Shown: positions 50,976-59,993, counted from the stretch's first letter. The stretch is 64,000 nucleotides of DNA from an uncultured Lachnospiraceae bacterium (GCA_910585205.1 CAJUCC010000058.1:1-64000), one strand, 5' to 3'. Numbers and translations: made by a program. Notes: generated by a model not told the origin, from the letters alone.

Positions 50976-52521
50976 CTTCCTTTCTATTATGAGCCATAAT
51001 ACATTGCATAATCTTTTCCTGTGTTACTTCTTCTCTGCTGAGTTCGCCTGCGATTTCCCCTTCATTAATCACATAAACTCTGTCGCATGTACCGATGATC
51101 TCCGGCATTTCGGAAGAAATAACAATGACCGCCTTACCGGCTTTTGCAAGTTCATTGATGACACAATAGATTTCGTACTTCGCACCTACGTCGATACCAC
51201 GGGTAGGCTCATCCAGTATCAGAACATCCGGCTGTGTCAGCATCCACTTTGCGAGAACAACCTTCTGCTGATTACCGCCGGAAAGAGAACCCACTACCTG
51301 CTCAATGGAGTTCGCTTTAATATTAATTTTCTGCTTATATTCTTCCGCAGCCACAATTTCGTCGTTCCCGTTGATCACACCATGGCTGGAAAAGAATTTC
51401 GGCCGTGCCGCCATCGCCATATTTTCCTTAATATCGTTTATCAGCACCAGACCATATGTCTTCCGGTCCTCCGACACGTAAGCAAGTTTATTGTTAATGG
51501 CATCCTTCACTGTCTTTAACTGCACTTCCTTACCGTTGATCTTCACCGTACCGGAAATTTTCTGCCCGTAGCTCTGTCCGAAAAGGCTCATGGCAAATTC
51601 TGTTCTGCCCGCCCCCATCAGGCCCGCCAGACCCACTACTTCGCCGGCCTTAACGCTGATATTGATATTCTTCAACATCTGGCGATTTCCGTCATCGGGA
51701 TGGAATACATTCCAATTATTTACCTCAAAGATCGTACCACCGATTTTCACCCCTTCGCGCACCGGATACCGGTTGGTCAGTTCGCGCCCTACCATACCCT
51801 TGATAATACGGTCTTCCGTAAATTCGTCCACACCCTTGATGATTGTCTCGATGGACTGCCCGTCACGGATAACCGTTACCGCATCGCAGACATATTCGAT
51901 CTCGTTCAGTTTGTGAGAAATGATAATACAGGTGACACCCTGCTTTTTCAGCTCCAGCATAATATCCAGCAGCTTCCGGCTCTCTTCGTCGTTCAGAGCG
52001 GCCGTAGGTTCATCCAGAATCAGAAGCTCAACTTTTTTCGCCATCGCCTTTGCAATTTCGATTAATTGCTGTTTTCCGACGCCAAGCGTGCTTACCTGAA
52101 CATTGACATCCTCATGTTCCAGTCCGACTCTCTCCAGCATCTCCTGGGCCTTTTTCCTTGTCTTCGTCCAGTCGATGATTCCCTTTGCGGAAGTCTGTTC
52201 GTTTCCCAGGAATACATTTTCGGCCACGGAAAGGTTGGGACTCAGTGCCAGTTCCTGATGAATAATTACGATACCCTTTGCTTCACTGTCGCGCAGATTG
52301 TGAAAATTACAGGTTTCACCTTTGTACACAATGTCACCCGAATAGGTACCGTGAGGATATACACCGGATAAAACGTTCATCAGCGTGGATTTCCCGGCCC
52401 CGTTTTCACCGCACAACGCATGAATCTCACCGCGTTTTACTTTCAGATTAACATCATTCAAAGCCTTAACGCCCGAAAATTCTTTCGTAATATGATTCAT
52501 CTCCAAGATGTAATCCGACAT
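50962..52521 (-). CDS. monosaccharide ABC transporter ATPase (GguA/XylG/MmsA family)
   Basis: The 519-residue protein has two ATPase domains in tandem, as usual in CUT2 importers. The first has GENGAGKSTLMNVLSG and the signature region VSTLGVGKQQLIEIAKA; the second has GAGRTEFAMSLFG as a degenerate Walker A, LSGGNQQKVVLAKWM and LDEPTRGIDVGAK. This asymmetry is normal for the family. RBS AAAGGAGCTGAGAAA precedes ATG 52521. It is separated from the binding-protein gene by a terminator hairpin. Confidence 0.95.
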   Translation of the reverse strand: MSDYILEMNHITKEFSGVKALNDVNLKVKRGEIHALCGENGAGKSTLMNVLSGVYPHGTYSGDIVYKGETCNFHNLRDSEAKGIVIIHQELALSPNLSVAENVFLGNEQTSAKGIIDWTKTRKKAQEMLERVGLEHEDVNVQVSTLGVGKQQLIEIAKAMAKKVELLILDEPTAALNDEESRKLLDIMLELKKQGVTCIIISHKLNEIEYVCDAVTVIRDGQSIETIIKGVDEFTEDRIIKGMVGRELTNRYPVREGVKIGGTIFEVNNWNVFHPDDGNRQMLKNINISVKAGEVVGLAGLMGAGRTEFAMSLFGQSYGQKISGTVKINGKEVQLKTVKDAINNKLAYVSEDRKTYGLVLINDIKENMAMAARPKFFSSHGVINGNDEIVAAEEYKQKINIKANSIEQVVGSLSGGNQQKVVLAKWMLTQPDVLILDEPTRGIDVGAKYEIYCVINELAKAGKAVIVISSEMPEIIGTCDRVYVINEGEIAGELSREEVTQEKIMQCIMAHNRKEDGNE

Positions 52522-52581
52522 TTTCTCAGCTCCTTTTCTTTCATATTTTATCTTATGATTCTATGAACCTTTTTAAGATTC

Positions 52582-52613
52582 AAAAAGGGCGGCAGCTTTT
52601 CCTGCCGCCACCC
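52582..52613 (-). terminator. attenuating terminator after arabinose-type binding protein gene
   Basis: On the minus strand GGCGGCAG and CTGCCGCC form an 8-bp GC stem with loop GAAAAG, then CTTTTT. Readthrough is needed for the rest of the operon, so it should terminate only partly. Confidence 0.82.
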
Positions 52614-52651
52614 TATCATAACTTTTTTAATTGCAGATCCGCTGCTTTCCA

Positions 52652-53827
52652 TTACTCAGCAAGCTGTTCCTCTGTGTAATATCCGCCATCCACGATGATT
52701 TCCTTGTAGTTGTCTTTGTCAACCGCTACCGGTGTGCACAGATAAGAAGGAACTACGATCACGTTGTTGTTGTACTGCTCTGTATCGTTGATTTCAGGTT
52801 CTTCTCCTTCCAGAACTGCCTGTACCATCTTTACGCACTTCTCAGCCAGAAGACGTGTGTCTTTGTAAATAGACATTGTCTGAGAACCGGAAATGATATT
52901 TTTGGTAGCCATCAGCTCTGCATCCTGTCCTGTAATCAGCGGCCAGTTGTCAGCCGTATAGCCCGCACCTTCCAGAGCTGCCTTGCAGCCATATGCGAAG
53001 CCGTCAAACGCTGTTGCACAGATGTCAAGATCTTCATCGGCATAGAAGCCTGTCAGATAGTTCTCGCAGTTCTGCTGTGCTGTTTCCTGAGACCATCTCA
53101 GAATACAGGTATCATCAAAAGATGTTCTGCCGGACTTGCAAACCAGAGTACCTTTGTCAAGATACGGCTGCAGAACTTCCATCAGACCGTCATATAACAT
53201 ATGAGCGTTGTTGTCATCAGGAGAACCCATGAAGAATTCGATTGTAAATGTCTCTGTTGTGTTGGCAAGATCTTTCTTCTCTTCGATGTATTTACCGATT
53301 GCCGTGCCGACACCCTTGTTGTCAAATGTAGCATAGTAGGAAACCGCATCGGTATCCATCAGCAGACGGTCATATGCAATGATCGGAATGCCTGCTTCTT
53401 TCGCCTGTGCTTCTACGTTTACCAGTGCGGAAGAGTCGATGGAAGCGATAACAAGGCAGTTAGCGCCGCTGGCGATCATGTTCTCAATCTGGGAAACCTG
53501 AGCCTGTACATCATCCTCTGCATACTGAAGATCCACTTCATAGCCGAGAGACTCAAGCTGCGCCTTCATGTTTGCACCGTCGTTGATCCATCTTTCGGAA
53601 GACTGTGTAGGCATTGCCACACCAACCTTCTTTCCGTTTGCTTCCGCTGCCGGAGCTTCTGCTTCTGCCGCACCTGCGTCTGCTGCCGGAGCTTCTGCCT
53701 CTGCTGCACCTGCGTCTGCGTCTGCTGCCGGAGCCGTTGTTTCAGCCTGTCCGCTGCCGCCGCACCCTGTCAACAGAGCTGCTACCATTGCCACGCTGAG
53801 CAATGCGCCTAAAACTTTCTTTTTCAT
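52652..53827 (-). CDS. ChvE-like monosaccharide-binding lipoprotein
   Basis: The 391-residue protein has a signal peptide with lipobox LLTGCGG (Cys at about 22), an Ala/Glu/Asp linker containing an imperfect repeat AEAPAADAGA, and a periplasmic-binding fold beginning KKVGVAMPTQSSERWINDG, with VIASIDSSALVNVEAQAKEAG and PIIAYDRLLMDTDAVSYYATFD. These are the marks of ChvE/multiple-monosaccharide binding proteins (arabinose, xylose, glucose, galactose). It is the first gene of the arabinose unit. GGGAGGAAAAAAC precedes the ATG. Confidence 0.94.
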   Translation of the reverse strand: MKKKVLGALLSVAMVAALLTGCGGSGQAETTAPAADADAGAAEAEAPAADAGAAEAEAPAAEANGKKVGVAMPTQSSERWINDGANMKAQLESLGYEVDLQYAEDDVQAQVSQIENMIASGANCLVIASIDSSALVNVEAQAKEAGIPIIAYDRLLMDTDAVSYYATFDNKGVGTAIGKYIEEKKDLANTTETFTIEFFMGSPDDNNAHMLYDGLMEVLQPYLDKGTLVCKSGRTSFDDTCILRWSQETAQQNCENYLTGFYADEDLDICATAFDGFAYGCKAALEGAGYTADNWPLITGQDAELMATKNIISGSQTMSIYKDTRLLAEKCVKMVQAVLEGEEPEINDTEQYNNNVIVVPSYLCTPVAVDKDNYKEIIVDGGYYTEEQLAE

Positions 53828-53860
53828 GTTTTTTCCTCCCTGAATCTTAAAGTTTTAAAG

Positions 53861-53872
53861 TTGTATTTACAA
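53861..53872. promoter_or_regulatory. AraR-like operator candidate TTGTA-TT-TACAA
   Basis: TTGTATTTACAA is a perfect palindrome with the same half-sites and spacing as the known Firmicutes AraR core (TTGTA-NN-TACAA). It lies in the transcribed leader, 34 bases before the binding-protein start. Binding is inferred. Confidence 0.5.
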
Positions 53873-53873
53873 T

Positions 53874-53890
53874 CCATACAAGTTGTATGG
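53874..53890. repeat. 17-base palindrome CCATACAA-G-TTGTATGG
   Basis: The arms (53874-53881/53883-53890) are perfect. It directly adjoins the AraR-like candidate, and its half-sites are the same words in the opposite arrangement. It could be a second operator or a leader hairpin. Confidence 0.5.
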
Positions 53891-54037
53891 TCTTGTACAT
53901 TTTCACCGTCCCGGGAAACATTCTGCCCGCTTCGCCCCGCCCTTTGTGCTCTTTGTATATTTTATGTCACATTTTTGTCGAACCATGCGGCATCTTTTTG
54001 CATCCGGGTGAATATTTTGTGTCCCGCGTATGTTAAT

Positions 54038-54066
54038 ATCATATAGTAAGCGCATATATTTGTCAA
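54038..54066 (-). promoter_or_regulatory. promoter of the arabinose transport/catabolism unit
   Basis: On the minus strand a perfect TTGACA (54061-54066) and TATGAT (54038-54043) are 17 bases apart. It implies a leader of about 200 bases before the binding-protein gene. No gene is seen in 53828-54188; the stretch is regulatory. Confidence 0.75.
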
Positions 54067-54100
54067 CACTTTTCAGAGAAAATTGTGTACATTCCGCAAG

Positions 54101-54117
54101 AGTTGTACCAAACAACT
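54101..54117. promoter_or_regulatory. inverted repeat upstream of the arabinose promoter
   Basis: AGTTGT (54101-54106) and ACAACT (54112-54117) are separated by ACCAA and lie about 35 bases upstream of the -35 box. They share the GTTGT/ACAAC word with the leader sites, consistent with a second regulator-binding position. Confidence 0.4.
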
Positions 54118-54137
54118 TTTGCACAGTAATGCACGAA

Positions 54138-54176
54138 TAAAAACAGATGCGCCGATCCGGCAGGACTGGCGCATCT
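54138..54176 (-). terminator. terminator of the small two-helix protein gene
   Basis: AGATGCGCC (54145-54153) pairs perfectly with GGCGCATCT (54168-54176); TTTTT follows on the minus strand. Confidence 0.8.
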
Positions 54177-54188
54177 ATAGCATTCTAT

Positions 54189-54569
54189 TCAATTTTCCGG
54201 CGGGGAATCTTCTCCGGAGGCAGGCGGAGCCAATTCCGGATTCGTCTGTTCGTCCGGCGTCGGTTCGGATTCCGTTATCGCCGCAGGCGCTTCTTCCTCA
54301 CCGGCGTCCATCTCTCCACCGACATATCTGCCGTTTAAAAGACCCATACCGGCAATCAGGACGAGAAGCACACCGATGATCCCAAAGGCAATCATAAAGG
54401 CTCCCAGAAAGTACTTGTCCCTTCCCTCGCCATGAACCACACCGTCAATCAGGCTGTAAGACGTATATACCAGATAGGCTCCCACCATGACCCTTATCAT
54501 AAGCGAGAATTTGGGCGGCAGATTTTTGGTCGGAATCTTCTCCGCCGGGGTATTCTTTTTCCGAAACAT
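54189..54569 (-). CDS. small membrane protein of unknown function
   Basis: The 126-residue product has two hydrophobic segments (about residues 24-44 and 54-79), a basic N-terminus and a strongly acidic, Pro/Glu-rich C-terminal tail of about 40 residues (ITESEPTPDEQTNPELAPPA). I recognise no family. It is monocistronic, with a terminator directly downstream and a GGAGGTGCCTG ribosome site before the ATG. Confidence 0.68.
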   Translation of the reverse strand: MFRKKNTPAEKIPTKNLPPKFSLMIRVMVGAYLVYTSYSLIDGVVHGEGRDKYFLGAFMIAFGIIGVLLVLIAGMGLLNGRYVGGEMDAGEEEAPAAITESEPTPDEQTNPELAPPASGEDSPPEN

Positions 54570-54632
54570 CAGGCACCTCCGATTTGTTATTTCTTTTTAG
54601 TATACCAAAAAACGGGGCATTTCACAATGTTT

Positions 54633-55580
54633 TCAATCCATTGCGAAATTTACCGCCGTCTGCATATCCTTCAGCGACTTCACCTTCCGCTCTGTCACCC
54701 GGTCATCCGGGCCGATGCGGCCGCACAGAAGCGCGGAATGCGGATCATACGCTTTTGCGTTTTCACGCGCGGCCTCGATGCTGTGATTCGCATAGCAATA
54801 CCGGCATCCGGTCAGGCAGGTATGATAGTTTCCCACGTCCACGCTTTCCATGCACCCGCATGCCGCTCTCTGATTTTTATCTTTTCCGCCCGCCAGGCGG
54901 CACCCGGTCACGGTTTCCAAAAGCGCTTTGTCAATACAGCTTCCCGGTTTTATACCCATGTCCTGCAGATCGTACGGCTCTGCACACGACATCGTTTCCA
55001 TGCCGTGCCTGCGGGCAGTCGCTGCCAGCTCTCCGGCGAGCGCAAAGGCCTCCTTTTCGGAATCATGTGAAATCCGCAGCGCCGCGGTATTGCGCCGCGT
55101 CTTCACGTAACAGTCCAGAAAGCTGACCACCACCCGCCGTGTATACCCGGCCAGCGCCGCCGCAATTTCCGCAAATGCTTTCCTGTGATACGCCGCCGTA
55201 TATCTGTCACTGATAAAAATCGGATCATAACGCCAGACCACCCGCCCCGCCCCCGCCTTTTCGGCCAGTTCCCGGAATGCAGGAATCAATACGGTTCGTT
55301 TGTCGGGAAGGCCCGGTTCCACATCCCGGCCGTACCCGGTCAGGGTGAACTGAACATAATACGGATATGCCCGCAATTCTTCCAGGCGCCCCAACATCCC
55401 CGCCGGATTTTTCGTCCAGAAGACAATCCCGTCCACAACCGACGGTGACAGACTGATCCGACTGATCTGATGTGCATTCATCGGATTTCTCACCAATAAA
55501 AACCCCTCGTTCAGCCGGTTATAAAACCAGTCTGCATAATAATTCGGTATGTCTGTTCTCCTGCTGGCGCTTAGAATCAT
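54633..55580 (-). CDS. DUF1848 family protein with C-terminal CxxxCxxC motif
   Basis: The 315-residue protein starts with MILSASRRTDIPNYYADWFY, the hallmark of DUF1848, continues with VVDGIVFWTKNPAGML and VVWRYDPIFISDRYT, and ends with a cysteine-rich region (CGCMESVDVG, then HTCLTGCRYCYAN, about residues 260-285). CLTGCRYC matches the CxxxCxxC spacing of radical-SAM iron-sulfur sites but is near the C-terminus instead of the N-terminus. Its function is unknown. ATG 55580 has GGAAGGGGACA upstream; the longer open frame lacks support. Confidence 0.85.
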   Translation of the reverse strand: MILSASRRTDIPNYYADWFYNRLNEGFLLVRNPMNAHQISRISLSPSVVDGIVFWTKNPAGMLGRLEELRAYPYYVQFTLTGYGRDVEPGLPDKRTVLIPAFRELAEKAGAGRVVWRYDPIFISDRYTAAYHRKAFAEIAAALAGYTRRVVVSFLDCYVKTRRNTAALRISHDSEKEAFALAGELAATARRHGMETMSCAEPYDLQDMGIKPGSCIDKALLETVTGCRLAGGKDKNQRAACGCMESVDVGNYHTCLTGCRYCYANHSIEAARENAKAYDPHSALLCGRIGPDDRVTERKVKSLKDMQTAVNFAMD

Positions 55581-55708
55581 AAAAAAATGTCCCCTTCCGG
55601 CAGCGCGGTAAAACCAGCCCCGGCTGCCTTGCCTCCCCGCTCTCATCGTGCTATACTGTTTCCGGAAATAACCAATGACGGCAATCCGATTGCATAAGGA
55701 GGAATACT

Positions 55709-56299
55709 ATGAAAACAAAATGTATCACGCTGCTGCTCGCCTTGCTGCTTGTGTTCGGGCTGACAGGCTGTGGAGCCCCTGACGTGCCGATGGAAGCCAC
55801 GATCGACGGCAACACGATCGTCCTCGGTCAGACAACCATGCAGGACTTGATCGATCTGGGCTACGAACCGCATCTGCAGTCCCGACAGGATGTCGCACGG
55901 GACGGCGACGCGTATATCACATTCTACTACAGTCTCGACAAAGGCGCAGGCCATCAGTTCTGGGCCGATGTGGCCGTTCCGTGGTCGGGAGACACAAACA
56001 TCAACGATGAAGCGGCCCTCTCCACAACGGAAGGTATCGTGCGGTCCGTTAAATTCTCCAAAAGCTCCACGGAAAAAATCAAAGCTTCCTATAACGGCAT
56101 CGACATTCAGGACATGACCTTTGATTACGGAATCGAAAAATGGGGTGCGAAAAAAGACGACCGCACAACCGTACCGGCCTATCTGGCAACGGTGAAACGG
56201 GGATCTCTGCGTATGGAAAGCGAATCGACACTGGAAGAAGAATTCCACGAGCTCACCGTATCGTTATCCATGAAAGAACTCGAAAAAATGCAGAAATAG
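55709..56299 (+). CDS. predicted lipoprotein of unknown function
   Basis: The 196-residue product has a lipoprotein signal (LLLVFGLTGCGAP, Cys at about 21) and a soluble beta-rich extracytoplasmic domain, with TTMQDLIDLGY and GIDIQDMTFDYGI as the most regular parts. No family is recognised. AAGGAGGAATACT precedes the ATG. It is convergent with the YjfF-like permease gene, sharing a terminator at 56333-56377. Confidence 0.75.
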   Translation: MKTKCITLLLALLLVFGLTGCGAPDVPMEATIDGNTIVLGQTTMQDLIDLGYEPHLQSRQDVARDGDAYITFYYSLDKGAGHQFWADVAVPWSGDTNINDEAALSTTEGIVRSVKFSKSSTEKIKASYNGIDIQDMTFDYGIEKWGAKKDDRTTVPAYLATVKRGSLRMESESTLEEEFHELTVSLSMKELEKMQK

Positions 56300-56332
56300 A
56301 AAATGCGAAGCAATTTTCAGATACATAATAAC

Positions 56333-56377
56333 AAAAACAGGCGCCGCCGGCTCCGTGAAGCCGGCATGCCTGTTTTT
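56333..56377. terminator. bidirectional terminator
   Basis: AAAAACAGGC and GCCTGTTTTT enclose an inner GCCGGCT/AGCCGGC stem, giving a long GC-rich hairpin with A/T tracts at both ends between convergent genes. Confidence 0.85.
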
Positions 56378-56396
56378 CTGTTCTCGTTTGATTCCG

Positions 56397-57416
56397 TTAT
56401 ACCTTTTTTACCTCTTTGATTTTGGCAAACACAGCCTGCAATACAATAAAGAAGCAAAGCAGAAGCGCCGTAATGATATTGGCCCAGGAACTGATGAGTT
56501 TTCCGTTTGTCTTTACCAGACTGGAAATCGTACCGTTTATCAGCACACCGAACAGCGAACCGATTACATTGCCCACACCGCCGGTCAGCAGTGTGCCGCC
56601 AATAACCGACGACGATATGGCATCCATCTCCATACCGGTTGCCTGCTGTGTCGTACCGCACATTGTATTCAGACAGTAACAGATACCGCCGATTGACGTT
56701 AGGAAACTGTTCAGCACATACGCCCGCATTGTCACGGATTTTACATTCAGGCCCATCAGCGCAGCCGACTGCTGATTACCGCCCACCGCATACAGGCTGC
56801 GCCCAAAGCGGGTATACCGCAGCATCAGGAAAATCAGAACCACAATCAACAGTGCCACGATTACCGATGCACGGATATACGGCACCTGATATATGCCTTT
56901 TTTGTTCACGTATCCGCCGAAGGGAATGTTGATTTTCGTGCTGGAAAGCTTCGTGAAAAACGGGTCACTGACAATACTTACCTGATCCGTGCAGAGCACT
57001 GCCGTCATACCTCTGGCAAAGAACATGCCTGCCATCGTTACAATAAAGGGCTGTATTTTCAGATATGCCACACAATATCCCTGTGCCAGACCGAATACAA
57101 GGCCGATCACCAGAATCACGATCATCAGCGACGAACTGCTCATTCCCCAGTGTTCAATCCCCACTGCCAGCAGCATACAATCGACCGCCACAAGAGAACC
57201 GACGGAAATATCAATGCCGCCTGTCAGCATAACGCACGTCATACCGCTGGCTACGCAGATCAGGCCCGCATTGTTAATCAGGATATTCAAAAACGTCTGC
57301 ATATGGGCAAATCCCTTGCCGGAGTAAATGATACATCCGCCCAGATACATTACAAAGAATAATACGATGGTAATCAGAAGCAGAACACTGTTGCCATTCA
57401 GTTTTGTCTTTTTCAT
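56397..57416 (-). CDS. yjfF: sugar ABC transporter permease, YjfF-like
   Basis: The 339-residue CUT2 permease has about eight to ten hydrophobic segments, with GMTCVMLTGGIDISVGSLVAVD, KIQPFIVTMAGMFFARGMTAV and YAVGGNQQSAALMGLNVKSV as family blocks (first one read in parts). It forms a heterodimer with the YtfT-like permease, whose stop codon overlaps its start by four bases (ATGA). In E. coli YtfQRT-YjfF takes up galactofuranose. The assignment rests mainly on the YtfQ-like binding protein of the same operon. Confidence 0.9.
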   Translation of the reverse strand: MKKTKLNGNSVLLLITIVLFFVMYLGGCIIYSGKGFAHMQTFLNILINNAGLICVASGMTCVMLTGGIDISVGSLVAVDCMLLAVGIEHWGMSSSSLMIVILVIGLVFGLAQGYCVAYLKIQPFIVTMAGMFFARGMTAVLCTDQVSIVSDPFFTKLSSTKINIPFGGYVNKKGIYQVPYIRASVIVALLIVVLIFLMLRYTRFGRSLYAVGGNQQSAALMGLNVKSVTMRAYVLNSFLTSIGGICYCLNTMCGTTQQATGMEMDAISSSVIGGTLLTGGVGNVIGSLFGVLINGTISSLVKTNGKLISSWANIITALLLCFFIVLQAVFAKIKEVKKV

Positions 57417-58477
57417 GCCGCCTTCGCCTCCTTTACTGCCTTCTTAGCGGAAAGCTTCTTGAAATAATCCTTTACCGGCTCAGCCTGCAGCACAACGATC
57501 AGAATTACGACGATCGCCTTAAATACCGGCGCCTGCGCCGAAGAGATTCCCAGTGCGTACATGGTTGTCGTTATCGCCTGAATCGTATAGGCGCCGATCA
57601 GGGAGCCCGCCAGATTAAACTTGCCGCCGCCCAGGCTGTTGCCGCCGAGCGCAACCGAGAGAATGGCATCCAGTTCCATATTCAGGCCGATATTGTTCGT
57701 ATCGGCGGAATAGATACGGGAAGTCGCCGTCAATCCCGCAATACCGGCGCACAGTCCGCAGATCACATATGTGATAAGAATAATCTTGGAAGAGTTAAAG
57801 CCGGAAATTCTGGCCGCCTTTTTATTGATGCCGACACTCTGGATAAATGTTCCGAGTGCCGTAAAACGCAATACCAGCGCCGCAATCACTATGCACACCG
57901 CCGCAATCAGGATCGGTGTCGGCAGAATGCCCACATACGAACCGAATACCTGGAACGAAGGCACACGCACATATACGATCTGGCTGTTGCACAGCAGCAG
58001 ACCGATCGCCCGTCCGGCTGACCACAAAATCAGTGTCGCCACCATTGGCTGGATATTCAGATACGCCACCAGAAATCCGTTAAACAGACCACACACGCAG
58101 GCGATCAAAAGACCGCCCAGAAGGCCGACCCAAAGCGGCAACGCATACGAGTTGGCACGCGCCACGCCGTAACCGGCAAGCAGCATACAGCAGAAACCGC
58201 CGGATAAACTCATAACGGATCCGACGGAAATATCCGTACCGGCCGAAGAAGATACCACCAGTGTCATCCCGATCGCCAATATCGCGACCTCACTCCCGCG
58301 GTTCAGGACATCGACCAAACGTCCGTACAGCGCGCCGTTTTTAATGGCAATCTCAAAAAAGGAAAGGGGTGCGTTTCCGCATGCAATATCATAAACGACA
58401 TTAATCAGCATAACGAGTATCATACTGAAAATTGGCAGAAATAACTGTTTTTTCGTTAATTTCTTCAAACTACTCAC
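57413..58477 (-). CDS. ytfT: sugar ABC transporter permease, YtfT-like
   Basis: The 354-residue CUT2 permease shows GMTLVVSSSAGTDISVGSVM, AYLNIQPMVATLILWSAGRA and SVGINKKAARISGFNSSKII, and ends with an Ala/Lys-rich tail. GTG at 58477 is preferred, with GGAGGTGGAGCAA upstream; another GTG at 58486 overlaps the ribosome site. The gene overlaps the ATPase stop by eight bases. With YjfF-like it forms the membrane channel of the transporter. Confidence 0.9.
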   Translation of the reverse strand: MSSLKKLTKKQLFLPIFSMILVMLINVVYDIACGNAPLSFFEIAIKNGALYGRLVDVLNRGSEVAILAIGMTLVVSSSAGTDISVGSVMSLSGGFCCMLLAGYGVARANSYALPLWVGLLGGLLIACVCGLFNGFLVAYLNIQPMVATLILWSAGRAIGLLLCNSQIVYVRVPSFQVFGSYVGILPTPILIAAVCIVIAALVLRFTALGTFIQSVGINKKAARISGFNSSKIILITYVICGLCAGIAGLTATSRIYSADTNNIGLNMELDAILSVALGGNSLGGGKFNLAGSLIGAYTIQAITTTMYALGISSAQAPVFKAIVVILIVVLQAEPVKDYFKKLSAKKAVKEAKAA

Positions 58478-59993
58478 TTGCTCCACCTCCTGCGATAGCT
58501 TTCATTACACCTTCCTGGCTCATCTCTTCCGACGTTATCTCCCCGACTTTGGAACCGTCACGCAGAACTGCCATACGGTTGCACGTACGCAGCATTTCCT
58601 CAATCTCGGAAGAAATAAAGATCAGGCTCTTGCCTTCCTGCGCCAGTTTGATTACCAGCTTCTGAATTTCCGTCTTTGTACCGATGTCAATTCCTCTTGT
58701 CGGTTCATCCAGAATCAGGAAATCCGGGTTCGTCGCCAGCCATCTGGCGAGAATCGCTTTCTGCTGGTTGCCGCCGGAAAGCTGTTTAATCAGCGTTTCG
58801 CGGGTCGCCGTCTTGATACTGAGCATTTCTATGTATTGATCCGCGATTTCAATCTGTTTCGCCATGGGAATCCGCTTGAAAATACCGGCCTTCGCCTGCA
58901 TGGCAAGAATAATATTTTCCCTTACGGACAAATCCCCTATGATGCCTTCCGCTTTCCGGTCGTCCGGCAGAAGTCCCATACCAAGATTCATGGCGTCAAT
59001 GGGGTTTTTAATCTTTGCCTCTTTGCCGCCTACTTTCAGTGTACCGGTCTGTGCGCGGTCCGCGCCGTAAATCGTTCTCGCAAGTTCACTGCGACCGCTT
59101 CCCAGAAGTCCCGTCAGGCCCACAACCTCGCCCTTATGAATATTCAGATCAAACGGTTTGATCTTACCGGCATGGCTCAGTCCTTTTGCTTCGATTTCCA
59201 GCGGCGCATCGGACATATTGCCGCTGCCCTCCGGTTTGATGGAAGCCAGATCGTCGAAATCCTTTCCCATCATGGCGGCCACCAGTTTCACTCTCGGAAG
59301 TTCTTCCACGGTATATTCGCCTACGAGCGTACCGTTACGGAGAACCGTAATGCCGTCGCATACTTCATATACCTGCTCCAGAAAGTGGGTGACAAACACA
59401 ATGCCCACGCCCTGCTCACGGAGGGAACGCATCATCTTAAAGAGCATTTCCACTTCCTTGTCATCCAGGGAGGACGTCGGCTCGTCAAGGATCAATACCT
59501 TACTTTTCATATCAACAGCACGGGCGATCGCAATCATCTGCTGCAATGCCAGTGAATAGTTCTCCAGGTTCTGTGTGACTTCAATATCCAGGTCCAGATC
59601 TTTCATCAGCTGCGCTGCCATCTGGTTCATCTTGCGGCGGTCAACCGTCTTAATCTTCGTCAACGGCTCCCGTCCGATATACAGGTTCTCCGCAACGGAA
59701 AGGTTCGGGCACAGATTAACCTCCTGATATACTGTGGAGATCCCCTTATTCTGGGCATCCATCGTATCTTTATTGACAATGGGCCCTTCGATTCCGTCTA
59801 CATGAATCTCTCCGGCCTCAAACTTATTTACGCCTGTGAGACACTTAATCAATGTGGATTTACCGGCGCCGTTCTCCCCCATCAATGCCCGGATTTCCCC
59901 CTTACGCAATGTAAAATCCACATTGTCCAGAGCTTTTACCCCCGGGAACGTCATACAGATTCCCCGCATTGTCAAAGCGATATTACTATCCAT
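58470..59993 (-). CDS. ytfR: sugar ABC transporter ATPase, YtfR-like
   Basis: The 507-residue protein has two ATPase domains: the first with GENGAGKSTLIKCLTG, LALQQMIAIARAVD and VLILDEPTSSLDD, the second with GLLGSGRSELARTIYG, LSGGNQQKAILARWL and LDEPTRGIDIGTK. It is a normal CUT2 tandem ATPase. AGGAGGTAGAAGG precedes ATG 59993. A terminator hairpin separates it from the binding-protein gene. Confidence 0.94.
   Translation of the reverse strand: MDSNIALTMRGICMTFPGVKALDNVDFTLRKGEIRALMGENGAGKSTLIKCLTGVNKFEAGEIHVDGIEGPIVNKDTMDAQNKGISTVYQEVNLCPNLSVAENLYIGREPLTKIKTVDRRKMNQMAAQLMKDLDLDIEVTQNLENYSLALQQMIAIARAVDMKSKVLILDEPTSSLDDKEVEMLFKMMRSLREQGVGIVFVTHFLEQVYEVCDGITVLRNGTLVGEYTVEELPRVKLVAAMMGKDFDDLASIKPEGSGNMSDAPLEIEAKGLSHAGKIKPFDLNIHKGEVVGLTGLLGSGRSELARTIYGADRAQTGTLKVGGKEAKIKNPIDAMNLGMGLLPDDRKAEGIIGDLSVRENIILAMQAKAGIFKRIPMAKQIEIADQYIEMLSIKTATRETLIKQLSGGNQQKAILARWLATNPDFLILDEPTRGIDIGTKTEIQKLVIKLAQEGKSLIFISSEIEEMLRTCNRMAVLRDGSKVGEITSEEMSQEGVMKAIAGGGASE

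Noticed and set aside
53632..53760. Short repeats that might suggest a repeat array
   Set aside because: They encode the Ala/Glu/Asp linker of the binding protein (the same happens at 61020-61150) and are not spaced like CRISPR repeats.
55643..56248. 201-codon minus-strand frame opposite the lipoprotein gene
   Set aside because: The plus-strand frame has a lipobox, an AAGGAGG site and a terminator; the antisense frame has none of these.
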